DNA from: Flavobacteriales bacterium
GTDB taxonomy: Bacteria; Bacteroidota; Bacteroidia; Flavobacteriales; Flavobacteriaceae
Direction of reading: 5' to 3'
DNA length: 38,261 bases
Assembly (NCBI GenBank): GCA_026985675.1
Contig: JALSPZ010000158.1
Coordinates: 1 to 38,261 of the forward strand
The stretch's first letter is position 1. Each line of letters begins with the position of its first letter. Under the pieces are notes generated by a model. It was given only the letters and a program-made list of their open reading frames with translations. It was not told the origin of the DNA and did no database searches. Shown here piece by piece: positions 1-8,434 of this stretch. A program made the translations under genes and the position numbers.

Positions 1-3000
1 CTGAACGGCGCCGATATCAATCACGATGGTATCCTCGAAGGAACCCTGGGAACCAACGGACTTATCAATGAATTGGAAACCGTACCCGATAGCGGGGTAA
101 TCAATTATACTATACAAAATACGGACGGCGATTCAAATCCCGATTATCTCGATACGGATGATGACAACGATTTAATCCCAACAACCGACGAACACCCCGA
201 TACCAACGGAAACGGATATCCCGACGATGCATCGGATACCGATAATGATACTATCCCCAATTATTTAGACCCCGACGACGACGGAGATGGTATTTATACA
301 CAATTTGAAGATATTACCTTGCCTAACAACTATCCTCAGGATGGAAATCCCCAAAACGACGATACCGATAATGACGGAATCCCCAATTACTTGGACCCTG
401 ACGATGATAACGATGGTGTATTAACAGTAAATGAACATCCCGATGATAACGGAAACCATGAACCCGAAGATGCATTGGATACCGATGGAGACGGAACCCC
501 TGATTATTTGGATCCTATTGACAATCCTTTTGACCACGATAACGATGGAATTGACGACAATGTAGATATAGATGACGACAACGACGGTATTCCCGATACA
601 GACGAATCCAACGGAATCGATCCTTTAACCGATGCCGATAATGACGGCATCCCGGTTTATTTGGATGACGATGATAATGATAATACGATTGGCGATAATA
701 ATGGACACGTAGAACCCTTGTATGATATTGATAACGACGGACAACCCAACCATTTCGATTTGGACTCCGACGGTGACGGATTATGGGATACAGCCGAATC
801 CGGACGACTTTCTGTCCCCGTAGGTATAGATGCCAATATGAACGGAATTTTAGAAGGAGATGTCGGATCGAACGGATTAATGGATAACGTGGAAACTTCA
901 CCCGATAGTGGAATTATAAACTACACCATACTTAATACAGACAACGACTTTTTTGCGGATTTCCTCGATAGAGACGATGATAATGACCATGTTCTAACAA
1001 CCAACGAACATCCCGATGATAACGGAAACGGCTATCCCGAAGATGCTTTGCATACCGATTTTGATGGAATTCCCAACTATTTAGATAGAGATGATGATGG
1101 AGACGGACTTTATACGGATTTTGAAGACATAGCACTCCCCAATAACTACCCCCAAGACGGAAATCCTATGAATGACGATACCGATTTGGACGGTATCCCC
1201 AATTACTTAGATGATGACGACGACAACGACGGAACACCTACAATCGACGAACACCCCGATGATAACGGAAACCACGAACCCGACGATGCAATAGATGACG
1301 ACAATGATGGAACCCCTAACTATTTGGACCCCTACGATACTAATCCCAACGACCACGACAACGATGGAATTGATGATGATGTAGATATAGATGATGATAA
1401 TGACGGAATTTTAGATACCGACGAATCCAACGGAATCGATCCACTAACGGATGCTGATAATGATGGTGTTCCGGTTTATTTGGATGACAATGATAACGAT
1501 AATACCGTTGGAGACAATAATGGACATATTGAACCCCTATATGATATCGATAATGACGGAATTCCCAATCATTTCGACTTGGATTCCGATAACGATACCA
1601 TCTTTGACGCCGTAGAATCCGGACAAACCACCGGAACCGATGCTAATTCAGACGGAATTTTGGAAGGACCTGTTGGTAATAACGGATTAGTAGATAATGT
1701 GGAAACAGCCGTTGATAGCGGAACCATAAATTATACCCTCCAAAACACCGATGGAGATTTCTTTAACGACTTTTTAGACAGAGATGACGATAATGACCAC
1801 GTCCTCACGCTCAACGAACATCCCGACGATAACACCAACGGATATCCCGACGACGCACTCGATACTGACAACGACGGCATCCCTAACTATCTGGATAATG
1901 ATGACGACGGCGATGGAATACTAACGCAATATGAGGATGTTCAATTACCCAACACCTATCCCGTTGATGGCAACCCTATGAATGATGATACCGATTTGGA
2001 CGGAATTCCCAATTACCTCGATGATGATGACGATAATGACGGTACACCCACTATCAACGAACAACCTGACCCTAACGGAAACCATGAACCAGAAGATGCA
2101 ATTGATGACGACAACGATGGAACCCCAAATTATTTGGATCCCCTTGATAATGTTCCCGATGACCATGATAATGATGGAATAAATGACAGTATAGACTTAG
2201 ATGATGATAACGACGGAATTCCGGATACAGATGAGTCAGGCGGAATTGATCCCTTAACTGATGCAGACAACGATGGCGTTCCTGTTTATTTGGACGATGA
2301 TGACAATGATAACACAATAGGAGATAATAACGGAATCGTTGAACCTGCATTTGATATTGACGGAGACGGAGTGCCCAATCACTTTGATACCGACGCCGAC
2401 GGTGACGGGTTGTTCGATGCTGCAGAATCAGGACAAACAACAGGTGTTGATTCCAATTCCGATGGGATTTTAGAGGGTGGTATTGGAAATAACGGATTGA
2501 TGGATAATGTGGAAACAAGTCCGGATAGTGGAACTATCAATTATACATTAATTAATACGGACAACGATAGCTTTTATAATTTCTTGGATACCGATGATGA
2601 CAATGACCATATTCCCACCGTAAACGAACATCCCGATGATAATCACAACGGATACCCTGACGATGCATTGGATACCGATACCGACGGAAATCCCAATTAT
2701 ATCGATAGAGACGATGACGGCGACGGAATTTTTACCGATTTTGAAGATATAGCTTTACCCAATAACTATCCCCAAGACGGAGACCCGACCAACGATGATA
2801 CCGACAATGACGGAATACCAAACTATTTGGATATAGATGATGATAATGATGGTATCAATACTGCTTTGGAACATGCAGATGATAATGGCAATCATGAACC
2901 GGAAGATGCTTGGGACACGGACAACGACGGTATTCCGGATTATTTAGATGATATAGATGGTATCGATAGTGATAACGACGGTATTCCCGATAGTGTAGAT

Positions 3001-5655
3001 ATAGATGATGACAACGACGGTATCCCCGATATTCGTGAATATAACGGAAATAACCCTATGGCAGATAACGATAATGACGGTGTTCCGGTATATTTGGATG
3101 ATAATGATGCAGACAACAGTATCGGTGATGACAATGGAACTGTTGAAATTGCTTGGGATTTAGATAATGACGGTATTCCCAATCATTTGGATTTGGATTC
3201 TGATGGAGACGGGCTTTTTGATATAGCTGAATCGGGACAAACATTGACAACCGATGCCAACCTAGACGGAAGAGCTGATGATAATGTCGGCACCAACGGA
3301 CTGGTAGATATATTGGAAACCGCTCCAGATAGTGGAAATATCAATTATTCAATTATGGATTGGGATAATGATACTTCTGATGATTTTACAGATTTTGACG
3401 ATGATAATGATCATATCCTTACCCAAAACGAACACCCCGACGACAACGGAAACGGATATCCCGACGATGCATTGGATACCGACAATGACGGTTATCCAAA
3501 CTATCATGATCGCGATGATGACGGAGATGGAATTTATACCGATTATGAAGATGTAGCTTTACCTCATACTTATCCGCAAGACGGAGATCCTACCAATGAC
3601 GATACGGATGCTGACGGAATACCCAATTACTTGGATGATGATGATGATAATGACGGAATTCTGACAATAAATGAACATCCCGACGATAATGGAAACCACG
3701 AGCCCGATGATGCTTGGGACTCCGATAATGATGGTATTCCCGACTATTTGGACGGAAACGACTACGATAACGATGGAATTTTGGATAATGTTGATATCGA
3801 TGATGACAATGACGGAATTCCCGATACAATTGAATCCGGCGGAATTGACCCCCTTACCGATGCCGACGGAGACAATGTCCCAGTATTTACAGATGATGAT
3901 GATAATGATCCGGCAATAGGAAATGATAACGGTATAGTTGAACCTGCTTTTGATTTTGACGGAGATGGACTGGCAAATCATTTAGACTACGATTCCGACG
4001 GAGATGGTTTGTATGACACCGTAGAATCCGGACGTTTAGATATTCCGGTAGGAACAGATACCAATATGGATGGTATGTTGGAAGGAAATGTTGGAACCAA
4101 CGGTCTGATGGATGATTTGGAAAATCCTGTGGATAGCGGCACACTCGTATTTACCATTCAAGATACTGATGGAGACGGAAATCCCGATTTCTTGGATTTG
4201 GATGATGATGAAGACCACGTCCCTACAACTGCCGAACATCCCGATGATAATAACAACGGATATCCCGACGATGCTTTGGATACGGATAATGATGGAATAC
4301 CTAATTATTTGGACAGAGATGATGACGGTGACGGAATTTATACCGATTTTGAAGATATAGAATTACCCAATAACTACCCGCAAGACGGTGACCCTACCAA
4401 CGATGATACTGACAATGACGGAATTCCCAACTATTTGGATAACGACGATGATAATGACGGAATCCTGACCATTGATGAACATCCCGATGATAATGGAAAT
4501 CATGAACCCGAAGATGCACTGGACTCAGATATGGACGGCATACCCGATTATTTGGATGACCAACTCAATGATAATGACGAAGATGGAATTTCGGATTATT
4601 ATGACCTTGACGATGATAACGACGGTATACCCGATACTGATGAATGCGGAGGTATAAATCCTTCCGCCGATAACGATAACGACTTCGTTCCGGCTTATTT
4701 GGATGACGACGATAATGACAATACTATTGGGGATGACAATGGTCAAATAGAACCTGGTTTTGATACCGATGGAGACGGCATTCCTAATCACTTCGACTTG
4801 GATGCAGACGGAGACGATTTATTTGATTTGGTAGAATCCGGGCAAACAACAGCAACTGATGCCAATATGGACGGTATGGACGATGGTAGTGTCGGAACCA
4901 ACGGTTTACCCGATGCTGTTGAAACCACACCGGATAGTGGAACAATCAATTATACTTTTCAAGATTCTGATACAGATACTATCTTTGATTATTTGGATAG
5001 TGATGACGACAACGACAATGTTCCTACTTTGATAGAACATCCCGATGATAATACCAATGGATATCCCGATGATGCTTTGGATACGGACGACGACGGTACA
5101 CCCGATTATTTAGATATAGATGATGATGGCGACGGCTTATATACAATATATGAAGATGTGGATATTCACAACAATTACCCACAAGATGGCGACCCGACTA
5201 ATGATGATACTGACGGAGATGGAACACCAAATTATTTAGATGATGATGATGACAATGACAATATTTTAACTATTGATGAACATGCAGATGATAATGGAAA
5301 TCATGAACCGGACGATGCCATAGATACAGATATGGACGGTATCCCAGATTATTTAGATGATAAAGATGATAGAGAATTAATTTTCTATAATGCTATTTCA
5401 CCCAATGGAAATGGAAAAAATGATTTTATGTTTATAGAAAATGTAGAAAAATATCCTGAAAATAAAATGATTATTGTTGATCGTTGGCAATATAAAGTTT
5501 GGGAAGGTAAAAACTATGATAATAATAATGTGAAATTTACAGGATTTGGAACTAATGGGAGAAAATTACCTTCAGGAACTTATTATTATATGTTCGAATA
5601 TAAAGAGGATGGTAAATGGAAAAACAAAGCCGGTTATTTATATATTTTAAAATAA
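1..5655 (+). CDS. Giant Asp-rich thrombospondin type 3-like Ca-binding repeat adhesin with gliding-motility/T9SS type B C-terminal domain; 5' end truncated by the window
   Basis: Frame 1 is open from base 1, and codons upstream of the listed Met (LNGADINHDGILEGTLGTNGLINELETVPDSG) match internal repeat units. Dense DxDxDGxxD loops. The C-terminus from about 5371 (RELIFYNAISPNGNGKNDFMFIENVEKYP...GTYYYMFEYKEDGK...GYLYILK) resembles the CHU_C/gliding-motility-associated C-terminal domain. Confidence 0.93.
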   Translation: MNGADINHDGILEGTLGTNGLINELETVPDSGVINYTIQNTDGDSNPDYLDTDDDNDLIPTTDEHPDTNGNGYPDDASDTDNDTIPNYLDPDDDGDGIYTQFEDITLPNNYPQDGNPQNDDTDNDGIPNYLDPDDDNDGVLTVNEHPDDNGNHEPEDALDTDGDGTPDYLDPIDNPFDHDNDGIDDNVDIDDDNDGIPDTDESNGIDPLTDADNDGIPVYLDDDDNDNTIGDNNGHVEPLYDIDNDGQPNHFDLDSDGDGLWDTAESGRLSVPVGIDANMNGILEGDVGSNGLMDNVETSPDSGIINYTILNTDNDFFADFLDRDDDNDHVLTTNEHPDDNGNGYPEDALHTDFDGIPNYLDRDDDGDGLYTDFEDIALPNNYPQDGNPMNDDTDLDGIPNYLDDDDDNDGTPTIDEHPDDNGNHEPDDAIDDDNDGTPNYLDPYDTNPNDHDNDGIDDDVDIDDDNDGILDTDESNGIDPLTDADNDGVPVYLDDNDNDNTVGDNNGHIEPLYDIDNDGIPNHFDLDSDNDTIFDAVESGQTTGTDANSDGILEGPVGNNGLVDNVETAVDSGTINYTLQNTDGDFFNDFLDRDDDNDHVLTLNEHPDDNTNGYPDDALDTDNDGIPNYLDNDDDGDGILTQYEDVQLPNTYPVDGNPMNDDTDLDGIPNYLDDDDDNDGTPTINEQPDPNGNHEPEDAIDDDNDGTPNYLDPLDNVPDDHDNDGINDSIDLDDDNDGIPDTDESGGIDPLTDADNDGVPVYLDDDDNDNTIGDNNGIVEPAFDIDGDGVPNHFDTDADGDGLFDAAESGQTTGVDSNSDGILEGGIGNNGLMDNVETSPDSGTINYTLINTDNDSFYNFLDTDDDNDHIPTVNEHPDDNHNGYPDDALDTDTDGNPNYIDRDDDGDGIFTDFEDIALPNNYPQDGDPTNDDTDNDGIPNYLDIDDDNDGINTALEHADDNGNHEPEDAWDTDNDGIPDYLDDIDGIDSDNDGIPDSVDIDDDNDGIPDIREYNGNNPMADNDNDGVPVYLDDNDADNSIGDDNGTVEIAWDLDNDGIPNHLDLDSDGDGLFDIAESGQTLTTDANLDGRADDNVGTNGLVDILETAPDSGNINYSIMDWDNDTSDDFTDFDDDNDHILTQNEHPDDNGNGYPDDALDTDNDGYPNYHDRDDDGDGIYTDYEDVALPHTYPQDGDPTNDDTDADGIPNYLDDDDDNDGILTINEHPDDNGNHEPDDAWDSDNDGIPDYLDGNDYDNDGILDNVDIDDDNDGIPDTIESGGIDPLTDADGDNVPVFTDDDDNDPAIGNDNGIVEPAFDFDGDGLANHLDYDSDGDGLYDTVESGRLDIPVGTDTNMDGMLEGNVGTNGLMDDLENPVDSGTLVFTIQDTDGDGNPDFLDLDDDEDHVPTTAEHPDDNNNGYPDDALDTDNDGIPNYLDRDDDGDGIYTDFEDIELPNNYPQDGDPTNDDTDNDGIPNYLDNDDDNDGILTIDEHPDDNGNHEPEDALDSDMDGIPDYLDDQLNDNDEDGISDYYDLDDDNDGIPDTDECGGINPSADNDNDFVPAYLDDDDNDNTIGDDNGQIEPGFDTDGDGIPNHFDLDADGDDLFDLVESGQTTATDANMDGMDDGSVGTNGLPDAVETTPDSGTINYTFQDSDTDTIFDYLDSDDDNDNVPTLIEHPDDNTNGYPDDALDTDDDGTPDYLDIDDDGDGLYTIYEDVDIHNNYPQDGDPTNDDTDGDGTPNYLDDDDDNDNILTIDEHADDNGNHEPDDAIDTDMDGIPDYLDDKDDRELIFYNAISPNGNGKNDFMFIENVEKYPENKMIIVDRWQYKVWEGKNYDNNNVKFTGFGTNGRKLPSGTYYYMFEYKEDGKWKNKAGYLYILK
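85..4929 (+). repeat. Six complete in-frame super-repeats of about 801-816 bp (267-272 aa)
   Basis: The recurring (P/V)DSGxIxYT block begins at 85, 901, 1711, 2521, 3325, 4129 and 4930. Unit lengths are 816, 810, 810, 804, 804 and 801 bp. A partial unit flanks each end. Confidence 0.9.
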
Positions 5656-6569
5656 TGAATAAAAAACATTTCATAACATTGCTAATCATTATGCTTAGCA
5701 CACTAAGCATACAAGCACAAGATTTTCCTCTGTTTACTCAATATATGTATAACAAAGGTGGAATCAATCCCGGCTATGTAGGGGTTGATGGTAGAATATC
5801 CGTAGCTGTTTTGCATCGGTCTCAATGGGTTGGAGTATCCGGAGCTCCCACTACATCCAATCTTTCTTTTCAATATCCTTTTGAGAAGGCAGCACTTGGA
5901 ATAGAACTTTCAAAAGATGATGCTGGACCTGTTTCCAAAATAATTGGAAAATTACAATTCGCCTATAATCTGGAATTAGACTATTTTACCTTTTTATCAT
6001 TAGGTGTCAGTGCAGGAATTTATAATCATGCTTTTGATTTAAATAAACTTACCATTAGAGACAATGAAAATATATTTACGGAAGATTATAATGCTATTAA
6101 TTTTGATGTAGGCATCGGAGCGTTTTTATATGCGGAAAATTGGTATTTGGGTGTTTCAACCCCTAATTTAAATTTACAAAAAGTGCATCCTAATAATGAA
6201 TATCAATTAGATAAAAGACTATTGCATGCTTATCTTATGGGAGGCTATAATATTGATATTTCACAACGAAGTGTCCTTCAACCTTCTTTTCTTATTAGAT
6301 ATGCTGACCAATTGCCAATTTCCGCTGAACTAAGTATAAATATGAAATGGAGCGAAACTTTAACCACTGGATTGGCATACAGATTCAATTCGGCATACAG
6401 TTTGCTTATAGGTATAAATGTAACTAGAAAATTACATATGGGATACGCTTTCGATTGGGATCAAAGTCGCTTTTACAAAACCAATTACGGTTCACACGAA
6501 GCTTTTATTAGATACTATTTATCCACCGAAGAAAATAGTGCAAGATTCCAATCACCCAGATTCTTTTAA
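5655..6569 (+). CDS. PorP/SprF family type IX secretion membrane protein
   Basis: QAQDFPLFTQYMYNKGGINPGYVGVDGRISVAVLHRSQWVGVSGAPTTSNLSFQYPF is typical of PorP/SprF. The ATG at 5655 overlaps the adhesin stop (TAATG), so the listed start at 5616 is probably too early. Confidence 0.92.
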   Translation: MNKKHFITLLIIMLSTLSIQAQDFPLFTQYMYNKGGINPGYVGVDGRISVAVLHRSQWVGVSGAPTTSNLSFQYPFEKAALGIELSKDDAGPVSKIIGKLQFAYNLELDYFTFLSLGVSAGIYNHAFDLNKLTIRDNENIFTEDYNAINFDVGIGAFLYAENWYLGVSTPNLNLQKVHPNNEYQLDKRLLHAYLMGGYNIDISQRSVLQPSFLIRYADQLPISAELSINMKWSETLTTGLAYRFNSAYSLLIGINVTRKLHMGYAFDWDQSRFYKTNYGSHEAFIRYYLSTEENSARFQSPRFF

Positions 6570-6579
6570 ACTTAAATTT

Positions 6580-8313
6580 ATGAATAAAAAAATATTTTAC
6601 ATATTAATAATCCTGCTACCCATAATGAGTTTTGGTCAGAAAGAAGTAAAAAAAGCCGATGAACTCTATGAAGGTTATGAGTATATCAAAGCACGGGATA
6701 TTTATTTAAAAGTTGCTAAAAGAGGATATGTATCAGGGTATTTATATAAAAAATTGGGAGATTCTTATTTTAAAACCGCTGATTACAAAGAGGCATTAAA
6801 ATGGTATGAAAAATTATTTAAATTAGGTGAAAACCCTGAACCTGAATACTATTTCCGTTATGCACAATGTTTAAAAGCTTCCGGCAAAAAAGAAAAAGGA
6901 AATGAATATTTACAAAAATATTATTCTTTGGTAGATGATAAATTCCGTTCCAACCAAATACAAAAAAAATCTTATATATTATATGATAATGATATTCCTT
7001 TGGAATACAGCAGTTATAAAATAGACAGTTTAAAAAATGTCAATACCGAATATTCAGATTTTGCACCGGTTATTTTCGGTAAAAAATTCATTTTTACTTC
7101 CGCAGGGCACTCACCTGTTGGATATAAAAAAAATTGGCAAAACGGACAACCTTATTTCGATTTATTTGAAGCTACCATAAATGCTCCGGACGACATCACC
7201 GGTATCAAACCCATAGGTGGAGATATAAATACCGAATACCACGAATCTTCTGCAACCTTTACTCCCGATGGAAAGACTATGTATTTTTCGCGCAATAGTT
7301 ATAAAAAAGCTGAATATTCGGATGCCAATCTAAGTAAATTAAAAATTTACAGAGCTGAAAAAATTGATGGCAAATGGAAAACAGTAGAAGAATTACCTTT
7401 TAACAGCGAAAATTATACTTTTACAAGTCCGGCGCTTAGCCCTGATGGAAAACGCTTGTATTTTGTATCGGATATGCCCGGAACCTTTGGAAATTCGGAT
7501 ATTTGGTATGTTGAAATTTATGATGATAACTCGTATAGTTATCCCCAAAATCTTGGACCTAAAATCAACACGACTGAAAGAGAAAATTTTCCTTTTGTTA
7601 CCAAAGACAAAATATATTTTACATCGGACGGACAATTGGGATACGGAGGTTTGGATATATTTGTCGCCGATTTGGATGAAAATGGTATGGTGGGAGATAT
7701 TTTAAATCTTGGCAAACCGATTAACTCACCTCAAGACGATTTCTCTTTTGCCATTACACCGGATGAAAAATATGGGTATTTTGCCTCCAACCGTAATAAA
7801 GACAAAACAAGAGACGATATTTATGTTTTCTACAAATCCAATGAAATTAAAAAAGGAGATGTTAAAGACCTTTTCTCTAAGATGCAAGAGAAAATTAAAG
7901 TTGCTATTCCTAAAAAAGAAGTTATTGTAGAAGGAAAAGATTTAGGTAAAATATTAAAACTTAAACCCATCTATTTTGAATACGGAAAATATGATATAGG
8001 TCCCAGAGCGGCAATTGAATTGGAAAAAGTTATAACCGTCCTTAGAAAATATCCTTATTTAAAACTGGATATTCGCTCACACACCGATTCCAGGAGTAGT
8101 GCCGAATTTAATTTAAAACTTTCCGAAAAAAGAGCACAAGCTACCAAAAAATATATCATTGATAGTGGAATTGACCCATCCAGAATAACAGCAAAAGGAT
8201 ACGGAGAAACCCAATTAGTTAACAAATGTAAAGACGGTGTTAAATGTACGGAAATGGAACACCGACAAAACCGAAGATCTGAATTTATTATAATAGATAC
8301 ATCTAAAAAATAA
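6580..8313 (+). CDS. OmpA family protein with N-terminal TPR-like region, PD40/WD40-like beta-propeller and C-terminal peptidoglycan-binding domain (PorE-like)
   Basis: Signal peptide MNKKIFYILIILLPIMSFGQ. PD40-like TFTPDGKTMYFSRN and SPALSPDGKRLYFVSDMPG. OmpA C-terminus YFEYGKYDIGPRAAIELEKV...DIRSHTDSRSSAEFNLKLSEKRAQATKKYIIDSGI...NRRSEF. Confidence 0.92.
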   Translation: MNKKIFYILIILLPIMSFGQKEVKKADELYEGYEYIKARDIYLKVAKRGYVSGYLYKKLGDSYFKTADYKEALKWYEKLFKLGENPEPEYYFRYAQCLKASGKKEKGNEYLQKYYSLVDDKFRSNQIQKKSYILYDNDIPLEYSSYKIDSLKNVNTEYSDFAPVIFGKKFIFTSAGHSPVGYKKNWQNGQPYFDLFEATINAPDDITGIKPIGGDINTEYHESSATFTPDGKTMYFSRNSYKKAEYSDANLSKLKIYRAEKIDGKWKTVEELPFNSENYTFTSPALSPDGKRLYFVSDMPGTFGNSDIWYVEIYDDNSYSYPQNLGPKINTTERENFPFVTKDKIYFTSDGQLGYGGLDIFVADLDENGMVGDILNLGKPINSPQDDFSFAITPDEKYGYFASNRNKDKTRDDIYVFYKSNEIKKGDVKDLFSKMQEKIKVAIPKKEVIVEGKDLGKILKLKPIYFEYGKYDIGPRAAIELEKVITVLRKYPYLKLDIRSHTDSRSSAEFNLKLSEKRAQATKKYIIDSGIDPSRITAKGYGETQLVNKCKDGVKCTEMEHRQNRRSEFIIIDTSKK

Positions 8314-8344
8314 CAATTTTATATAAAAAATAACAATTTTATAT
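8305..8344 (+). repeat. Perfect 20-bp tandem duplication spanning the OmpA-like gene stop codon
   Basis: AAAAAATAACAATTTTATAT occurs at 8305-8324 and 8325-8344. Confidence 0.9.
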
Positions 8345-8434
8345 TTTTTTAAAAAATAAATACAATAAATTGATTTGTGCTTATTTTTTTATTACATTTA
8401 TTATATTATTAATAATCCTATAGACTCATCAATC

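Noticed and set aside
515-5300. Antisense and alternate-frame ORFs within the adhesin gene (e.g. 515..901 -, 2072..2518 -, 3559..3981 -, 4112..4360 +)
   Set aside because: They arise from repetitive GAT/GAC/AAT/GGA codons that rarely give stops in other frames. Their translations are low-complexity (His/Tyr/Arg-rich or Met/Ile/Thr-rich).
85-5300. Periodic repeats that might suggest a CRISPR or satellite array
   Set aside because: The period is a multiple of three, the reading frame stays open, and the repeats are degenerate at codon third positions, so these are protein-coding repeats.
7393-7930. Overlapping ORFs 7393..7635 -, 7445..7705 + and 7709..7930 +
   Set aside because: Fully inside the well-supported OmpA/PD40 gene, with no recognisable motifs.
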